DNA of 64,000 nt, taken from Polytrichum commune. Its lineage: Eukaryota; Streptophyta; Polytrichopsida; Polytrichales; Polytrichaceae. The notes below the pieces were generated by a model. The model was not told where the DNA came from and made no database searches. It was given only the letters and a program-made list of their open reading frames with translations. Below, one piece after another: positions 56,896-64,000 of this stretch; within the stretch, counting starts at the first letter, position 1, and the number at the start of each line of letters is the position of its first letter. The DNA lies in NCBI GenBank assembly GCA_950295325.1, contig OX485807.1, positions 18,757,666 to 18,821,665 on the forward strand. The letters run 5' to 3'. The translations under genes were made by a program, and so were the position numbers.

Positions 56896-57889
56896 GGTGT
56901 AAGCGTATTATATATGTTTTCATATTGGACAACAAGTCAACAAAACCTCGAGTGCAGTCAAAAATGATCAGTGAACTGGAATCGAGGAGCCAAGGCTCCT
57001 TATTCTATGAAGTCAAAGGATGTACTTTCTGCTCTCTTTTCGTACTAAGCTATGAATGACTTCAGTTGTTTTCCTCATCTATGGAAACGAAAATGTACAA
57101 TAACCCTCCTTGTGAAGAAGACTCTATCTAGCTAGCTACCAGAGTCGTAAACAAACCGTCCTATGGTCGGGCTATTTTTTTTCAACTAGCCCATTGCTCC
57201 TACGATATGGATGGATGGATCAGAGTTCGGGAAGTTTTTGAAGACTTAGTGGCTAATTGCCGGTAGTTGCTACGAAGGGTAGGATTCTTTCCAATTTACA
57301 TCGGCAAGAGCCGGTCTTTTGTAAAATCAATCGGCCAATTGCCTATATTTTCATATTTTCATTGGCCAATATCCAATTAAATGGAATTCATATCGGCACT
57401 AATTGTTAAAAAAATGTATGAAAAGTTATTAGAAATCGTTTCTTAGTACAAAATCTTGAATAAGTGAAAAGAAAGGCATGTTCAAAACTTTAAATTTGAA
57501 GAGTTAATATCCTTGGCAGGAATTGAACCTAGCAATGCCTTCACCGCTTGAAGGCCAAGGGTCCCCCAATTCTTCATAGAAGCAATTGGATTTGGTCATG
57601 GAAAGGTTGCATAATTCAAAAAGTTTAAGGTTTAGGGTACTTCCTCAAGTGCATCATCATATGCCCCAGACAAATAGCGCTCTGGATGCTTCCGGCTGAA
57701 ATCCAGTAACTCACAAGAAGAATCGGCTACATTTCCGGGACATTTTCTGGTCCATCGGCTAATTGCCGGAGGATTGAAATTACAGTCGGATTGCCATCCG
57801 ATGGTTGGAAATTTGGACCGGCCATGAGGGGAAATCCATCGGCTGATAATGAACTAGCCGTCGGTTTTCCCCGAACATAGGGATGGATG
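56896..57889. other. Intergenic with repeated CGGCTAATTGCCG-like motifs
   Basis: GGCTAATTGCCGG (about 57250 and 57763) and CGGCCAATTGCC (about 57331) are short palindrome-like motifs spread over 600 bases. A tRNA-like minus-strand stretch lies at about 57508-57567. No gene is supported. Confidence 0.35.
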
Positions 57890-58060
57890 TTCACGACACC
57901 TACTAATTAAGGGGGAAGGGTGAGAATGGTGGTCTTATTGTAGAGATTGGTGATTGTTATATATAGTAAAGTAATTCTCAAATCGAGGTCAAAGACCCTG
58001 AATTAGTTTAGTGAGCTTAAATTGGATGAATCAACGACCAACTTATAAAGGGATATGTTT
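57890..58060 (+). repeat. Dispersed repeat, CACGACACCTACTAATTAAG family, copy 1
   Basis: The blocks GAGGTCAAAGACCCTGAATT and GGATGAATCAACGACCAAC have counterparts at 60055-60240. The opening block also has one at 61608-61750. Confidence 0.5.
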
Positions 58061-58574
58061 TTTAATTACTACCTCATTGATAGTTGTTATGAAACCAACT
58101 CCCTAGATAGTAGGTTAACATGCGATTAGTTCAAGATGATCGACCAATCCAAGGTGATGTTGACATAGTTAATTTCCTCAGAACAGGCGAATGTGAGTAT
58201 CTTACTCAATTATCAAAACAAAGAATCTTTTTCTTCTTGCACGGTCATTTACCTACCCCCCCCCCCTTCTTTTATGTGTTGACTTATTATACTTAGAGTA
58301 GTTATCAAACTTTGAGCACGTAGTCGAATCATTTTTAAACACTTTTTGTTTTGACAACCGTTCTTAGATCCACGTGTGATCGCACACGACTCAAATATAA
58401 ATGTATGATTAAGATGAGTGATTGAATCGGGCCGCTTACCTTACAAGGAACAGAAATACTCCATGATTCACGGCATAGGAACCACTTGTCAATGTCCACG
58501 ACTTACAAACTACTTTAGATGCGAGTTGACCATGAATATCAACAATGTTATGTCCCCGGATTCAGTGTCCAAGG
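58061..58574. other. Intergenic with 11-base C run
   Basis: The C run is at 58256-58266. No gene is supported. Confidence 0.4.
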
Positions 58575-58790
58575 AGATTTTTGGACATAAATGGTCAAAA
58601 TCCTAGTGTTTCCAAGTCCAACGGATACTACATGTTGTGATCTTTCAATTTTTTTTCTTTATTCATTTGAGATACATTCCCTAGATTCCTCACACAATGA
58701 TGGGTAATTTTCCCGAAGCCTTGAACTACAATCGGTTATTTCTCAAGCTCAACCAGTTCATCTGTAACTAGCAGTCAGTTCTCCCCGGCC
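58575..58790 (+). repeat. Dispersed CCAACCGGTTACATG repeat, copy 3
   Basis: GTGTTTCCAAGTCCAACGGA and CAAGCTCAACCAGTTCATCT closely match 9733-10095. Confidence 0.6.
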
Positions 58791-59307
58791 ATTCATTACA
58801 ACTAGGTTTGATTTTCGGAAACAAATGAATTTATATTGCAAATAACCACACCAAAAAAACAAAACAAAACAAAACACTGAGACTCCCAAAACAAGTTGGG
58901 CTTGCAAACTTAGGGCGACTTTGAGCCTGCCAGCCCTTAACTCGTGATATACAAATTATGTGAGTGGTCCAAGTTCACTTTACAACACACCTTGAAAACC
59001 AAAGAGACCAAAGAAATATGCATGAGTGAAAAATCTATGTGACGTCCTACATGCAGCAAATAGAAGATGTTTTATTGATTACTAGATATTACATTAGGCT
59101 CATCAAAAGAGGTGGGGTAACACAAATCCACCACCGTGATAGATCACAAGGCGTAATACAAATCATCCACCAACACAAGATAATCACCCGGGACTCATAT
59201 TCTTGTAGTCCTTCTTTTTTGCTTCTTAACCCCCCCCCCCCCTAGAAGAGGGGTACTAGGTACATGACTTCAATGAGTCAAATCTCGATAGAGACCCAAC
59301 ATGTCAG
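58791..59307. other. Intergenic with (AAAAC)n and a 13-base C run
   Basis: (AAAAC)n lies at about 58857-58875 and a C run at 59230-59242. No gene is supported. Confidence 0.4.
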
Positions 59308-59400
59308 GGCTGGGGCGAACCAACCCGTACACTGGTTCCTTGGAGGCAAGGGTTTAAGCATCCAACAAGGAACGAGTTTATGGGTTGGATCGCCCAAATC
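59308..59400. repeat. ~93-bp hairpin MITE, copy 2
   Basis: GAACCAACCCGTACACTGGT pairs with ACGAGTTTATGGGTTGGATC. It is near-identical to 36479-36571. Confidence 0.78.
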
Positions 59401-59738
59401 ACGTGGAAGTCGTAAGCCTTAAAACGTGCCCTCGAGTTTGTGTACATGAGATGGTAAAAGCTTTGGAACACCTAACTTAACATCATTCCTTTCTTCCCCT
59501 TCCCTTCCCTTTCCTTTCCTTTCATAATCAACCCACGGTAACTTTAACTTAGTTAGAGAAACTGGCCACAGTCTCTATGGCCGGCCTGCTGGCCAAGAGC
59601 TGGATGCAGCTCATAACAAAGCAAGCAAGTAAGCAAGTACTTCCTCGAATGCATGTCTCTTTCTTGGACTTCCCGACTTAAGGTGTTGCATTCACAGCTG
59701 GGGATAGTTGGATTTCCCAACCGAAATTTGGCCATGAA

Positions 59739-60050
59739 GGGCCACTTCACACACGAGCCAAGGGCCGTGACCGTGTAATTGGTGAGGGCCCTGGGTTCTC
59801 ATCTAAAGGTTGTGTGTACTACTGACATGGTCTTTTGGAATTTGCGCCATGCGTGTCTCTTGGAGGTGGGTTTGATGCAAATTCCAGCAAACCATGAAAC
59901 AGTGTGAATAGTCTGCCATGTAGGAATCCATGAGAATTTCCTTGGGCCTGTAGGCTTTCACCTTCTAGTGTGAAGTCTCAGCTTTTGCGGTCAATGAGAG
60001 ATCTTAGAATGCAATGGTCACGGATCTTTAGTCTTGTGTGTGAAGTTGCC
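59739..60050 (-). mobile_element. Deletion derivative of the 501-bp TIR element (312 bp)
   Basis: The left terminus GGGCCACTTCACACACGAGC is intact and the inverted right terminus reads GGCAACTTCACACACAAGAC. About 190 bases are missing internally relative to 9099-9599. Confidence 0.75.
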
Positions 60051-60054
60051 GTGG

Positions 60055-60240
60055 GTGAATGTTCACAATAGCTACTGAGGGGAAGGGCGAACTGGGGGAA
60101 GGAAGGTTGAAAACGTTGATTGTTGTTGTAGAGCCTAGATACACTAACCTCCAAATTAGGGTCAGAGACCCCAAATTAGTTTGAAGAGCATGGAATGGGA
60201 TGGATCAACAACCATCCTATAGGGGGTCAATTTTTACTAT
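60055..60240 (+). repeat. Dispersed repeat, CACGACACCTACTAATTAAG family, copy 2
   Basis: AGGGTCAGAGACCCCAAATT and GGATGGATCAACAACCATCC parallel 57965-58045. Confidence 0.5.
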
Positions 60241-61607
60241 TTACCCCTCATTTGGTGTTAGAACACCAAATTGAGCTACCGTAATACCATGAAGGAGGGT
60301 GAAAACTCAGAGAATTTGTATTAAACAATGATGTTCGTTTATATATTATTTGACTTCTAAATCAAGGTCGATGTCTTTGATTTGGGAAGGGAAGGGTATC
60401 ACCACACTCCCCATGGTACACTCAAAGTCCTATTAATTCTTAAGAGCTCATGCAACCCAAAATGGGTCACCACCTAATAATCTCATGGGGTTGCGACCCA
60501 CAAGGTGGCAATCTACGTGGATGGAAGGTATGTACCAATTTAGGGTGTTGCCACTACCAAGTGGGTCATAATAACATATATAAAAAGCCATACTCCAAGC
60601 ATGCAGGATTTTTTTGAGTGTTTGGAACAACTTGCTTTGGGAGGTGGTCCCATGAGCTATCCAATGTGCGTCAATGCGACCTTTCTAGTTTGTAGCCCAT
60701 ATTTTTCAACTAGGATATCCAAATTAGGTGAGGTTTTTCCCACGGGTCAAGTTCATGGATGTGCATGACTCTGTACACATGTTGGGCAAACTTTGAGTGC
60801 ACAAATTGAAGACTTCAGTCAAAGGGTAAATCTCCATAAATGTCATGATTTGGCTCTCCAACTTTGAGGGCGACGGAGCTAATATAAATTTCATAGAAAG
60901 AAACTCAAACTTTTGGGAGGAGCTCACTTGACAACCATATAATACATTATGGCCAAATTTACAACCTACAAATTTTTTTGCCCTAGCCCAAGTGGCCATC
61001 AAATGGAAAATTTTAGAATTTTTTTTGGAGCTACCCCCCTTATGAAGGTCCTCTTCACATGTCAAAATGACCTTGCAAATGTGGTCTAATTGGCTCCAAA
61101 TTTTCACATCAAAAATATATGATAGTGTAGTTCACATCTATACTATTGGAATTGAAGAAAACTAGATTATATTTTGCTACATAACTAAATATTCAAGCAC
61201 TAGTGGGGAACTTGCCCGAATATGGAATATGAACGCTTGGGCATTTAGGGGTTAATGTGGTTGGAGATTTATTATGGAAATAATTAACATGGGCCACTCT
61301 AATCCTCTAGTCAAGGTGGAAAGAATGTGGATCCAAGATTCAAGACCCAATTTTCCTCTAAGTCTTCCTAGAACCTCCGACCAACACTCTATAGACCAAA
61401 AAAAAAGATAGTTACCCACATCAAATTCCTATGAAGAAAATAAATTTGGCCCTCAATAATTTTAAACTAAAAACTTGGCATGGGTTAAAAATTAATGTGG
61501 GCTCTAGAGAAATTTTGTGGCATATACTAGCAGGGCTATCTAGTTTAGCCGTCATGAACTGAACCCCGATTTGGATGTAATATTCTTAAACTTAAGAAAT
61601 GGGTAAA
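60241..61607. other. Intergenic, nothing recognised
   Basis: A 127-residue minus-strand frame at 60724-61107 has no recognisable domain and lies in otherwise featureless AT-rich DNA. It was not called. Confidence 0.4.
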
Positions 61608-61750
61608 TATTCATGACACCTACCATGAAGGAGGGTGGACGTGGAGACAAACATTGTATATAGTATGGAACTTTCTATTTCTAGTTGAATTAACCCCCGA
61701 GTAGGATCATAGACTATTTAATCTAGGTAGTTGGGTCCAGTTCGAATAAA
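61608..61750 (+). repeat. Dispersed repeat, CACGACACCTACTAATTAAG family, copy 3 (weak)
   Basis: CATGACACCTACCATGAAGG and a TTGTATATAGTATGGAACTT block resemble the left part of copy 1. Confidence 0.35.
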
Positions 61751-62957
61751 TTAACAACAAACTTGGAGAGCATGTTTGTGCCACACCCCTGATGATACCC
61801 TAATTAATATTCTTAGTGTGGATCAAAAATATTCTCTAAAGCTCATTAATTCCTATAATCAGTGTTAGACTACTAGTGTGGGTTACACATGGGTAGATCA
61901 CTCTAAGGCATTTTTGTGCACCACGTGCGGCTGGGGTTTTTTTTGTTTTGGGGCTATTTACCTTCAAGGGTTGATTAAAGCCTCCCTATAAGTACTTAAT
62001 TTTCAAAAATGGCCCATTTGTTTGCACCCTTCCATTACTTATATTGTCCAAGTCATTGCATTTTTTTGTACTCTATATTCCTTTTAAGTAATTTTGGACA
62101 GACGGAAATCCCAATTATCATCCATCCCCGTGAGTCCTAAACCCATTTACATACCATACTAAACATACCTTCTAGGATCCTTATCTTCAGCCCCTATATT
62201 AATTTTACAAAAAAATAATGGCCCACATTTTATGTCCATCTAACTTACTTATAATGAGATTGTCTACATTTAATGGCCCCTTCATTATTTGGAATTCCTT
62301 TATAATTTTTATTTCAAATGACTTTAATCCTCTCTATATTATGCCGCACGTCGTTTTTAAAATGCACTAAGTGATCTACCCGTGGGGTTACAACGTTCCC
62401 AAACCATGCTAAATCTCTAGTTCTAAATTAGTGTGGAAAACATTAAATGTTTTCTTTCTAGAAATTTCATGTGGGTGAATATTTTCCTTTATGTACTTTT
62501 GTTATAAGATGACTATTATATTTCAGTCCGGGTGTTGGTTCAAAGTGTCTTGGACCCACGTTATTACCATCCCGATTGAACATTTAGAGTGACCCACGTT
62601 AATTTTCCACCCACACTAATAGCACAATTTAGTGTAGTTGACATTAACCGACATTCCCTTGCAACATGTGCCTTTCCATCTTTTTCTAGAACAAATTCGG
62701 GGTTGTTTGGGAAATGACTAGGGTGGCCCCTTGCGTGCTTAACAATACCCGGAGGCAAGTTGACAAACACAACCGCAATGTTTTAAATTCCTAGTATCAC
62801 ATGCCAGTCTTATTCCTTGGAGCTATGTGGGGAATAGGAGCGGCACAAGCTTGTCGTGTGGCTATAAGCTACACTCGTGTATGCAATTAGGTTGCCCCAC
62901 ACTAATTTTGTCAACCATCCACGCTATTCTAGATGTTCATTACCACAATGACAAAAC
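61751..62957. other. Intergenic, nothing recognised
   Basis: No gene or clear repeat is supported. Confidence 0.4.
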
Positions 62958-63206
62958 GGGATTGTTAAATTGACCACACGCTGGTCAAAATGACCACAAA
63001 GACTTGTAATTGAGCTTCTGCGAGTGGACTGAGCTTTGACTCGTCAGTCAAGTTGGCCAAGCTTGTTAATACTAACACACAGTTGATTTCTTGTGTCCTC
63101 TTTCATGTGTGGGATGACACAATCAAGTTTTGACGTCAAGTCATGTGGTCGAGCGACACATCTTTGTGGTCGTTTTAACAAACTACGTGGTCGATTTGAC
63201 AATTCC
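62958..63206. mobile_element. 249-bp MITE with ~50-bp inverted repeats (GACCAC-rich ends)
   Basis: The left end GGGATTGTTAAATTGACCAC and the inverted right end GGAATTGTCAAATCGACCAC continue into AATGACCACAAAGA and AACGACCACAAAGA. ACAAAA lies close to both outer edges, but an exact target duplication could not be fixed. Confidence 0.8.
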
Positions 63207-64000
63207 TTAACAAAATGCACGTACTATGCTTCATTGTGGTTGCTATGTGGATGAATTTTAAAAAAAAAGTTATAAGCTTTTGTGATCCGATTTTGGCTCA
63301 AGATAATTTTCATGGGTAAAAAGACCACATGTTTACACATGGCAATGTAGCTTGATTCCACATCCTAGTATCGTCGTCTCCCTTCTCACAAAACTATCAT
63401 TGAGGCAAGCCTAGGGGTGCATTTCTTTTTTATTTCTTTTTAAATATGCATTTTAGAATGCATTTCAAAGTATTCGGCAAATTTTGAGGCATTTTTTATG
63501 TTTTCAATTTTAAATTCACTACTACAGTCAGTCCAAGTCAATAAGGAAAATATAGGTACGCGCAACTTCGTCAATTGTTCCATATTACCATATAGCATTA
63601 TTACATTCAAACTCAACAACAATATCGAAGCCCTGAGCCCTGCCACATGAATTGACCAATACCAGAATATGGATTTTGCACCGGGGATTCATTGCTCCCA
63701 CTTTACTCTTCTCACAACCCCAACATGTGTAGTATCCACATCATTCCTTTACCCCACCCGATGATTATGGCAATGGAAATATCGTCAAATCTAGAGTTTA
63801 TAGTGGCTCTTCCAACACTTTCATAGCAGCTTCATTGCCAAGTATCCCAACATTTTGAGAGCAGAACTACTGTATATACACTTCTCATCGCAGTAGACAT
63901 GTATTTTGGATGACGTACACTTCTTATGAATAAGCGAACAAATATTGTCATGGATGGTTTACAAGGAATGACAAATAATGTTGGGTTAACATTTAGTGTT
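63207..64000. other. Intergenic; last 100 bases related to 14050-14280
   Basis: ACACTTCTTATGAATAAG, ACAAATATTGTCA and TTTACAAGGAATGA occur in the same order at 14063-14260 and 63918-63975, in a more compact form here. No gene is supported. Confidence 0.45.

Noticed and set aside
57508-57567. tRNA-like stretch on the minus strand (GGTTCAATTCCTGCC with GGCCTTCAAGCGGTGAAGGC)
   Set aside because: A- and B-box-like parts are only about 7 bases apart and no cloverleaf can be drawn, so at most a decayed tRNA or SINE head.
60724-61107. 127-residue minus-strand frame
   Set aside because: No recognisable domain, AT-rich context, no supporting leader or repeat evidence.

Overview
The window reads as nuclear DNA of a land plant, most likely a seed-free plant (fern, lycophyte or bryophyte). 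It has two well-preserved single-exon plant-type genes with long CT-rich leaders, in AT-rich sequence packed with decayed transposons. The assignment to a seed-free plant is an inference from the kinds of repeat present and is weak. No LTR retrotransposon, rRNA, intact tRNA or CRISPR array was seen.

Layout. 1-4990 is a 5'-cut copy of an unusual non-LTR retrotransposon. It reads as reverse transcriptase, then a block resembling PCIF1-type adenosine methyltransferases, then RNase H, a CCHC knuckle with an RHN motif, and a PD-(D/E)XK restriction-like endonuclease. It carries two in-frame TAA codons and a few frameshifts. 5590-6245 is a broken pogo/Tigger-like DDE transposase. 7-22 kb has no convincing host gene and holds short inverted-repeat elements (one with a perfect 8-bp target duplication at 12976-13373, another at 21078-21801), two degenerate tandem arrays, and two fragments of a second LINE family.

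23.06-25.84 kb is the first host gene, a UPF0496/At14a-like (DUF677) membrane protein at 24409-25512. It is bracketed by two related CACTA-like elements. 28-31.4 kb holds two copies of a 327-bp foldback CACTA element; one is nested in a 501-bp element whose uninterrupted copy is at 9099-9599. Next to it is a perfect 78-bp palindrome. 33.5-34.7 kb looks like a gene leader without a coding region. 34.7-52.8 kb is again repeats: three full-length 231-bp elements (counting the one at 32911), tandem arrays of a 139-bp inverted-repeat unit, a tandem duplication at 39484-40186, a third LINE fragment at 44100-45850 and a tRNA-derived SINE with target duplications at 50748-51025.

52.9-55.1 kb is the second host gene, a BYPASS1/ROH1-like (DUF793) protein at 54021-55106, with a candidate leader intron. 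55.1-64 kb is repeat-rich intergenic DNA.

The two host genes are unrelated in sequence, but both encode helical proteins with one central hydrophobic segment. Nothing shows that they work together. Coordinates of repeat edges are good to a few bases where target duplications or clear termini are given, and to about 10-20 bases otherwise.
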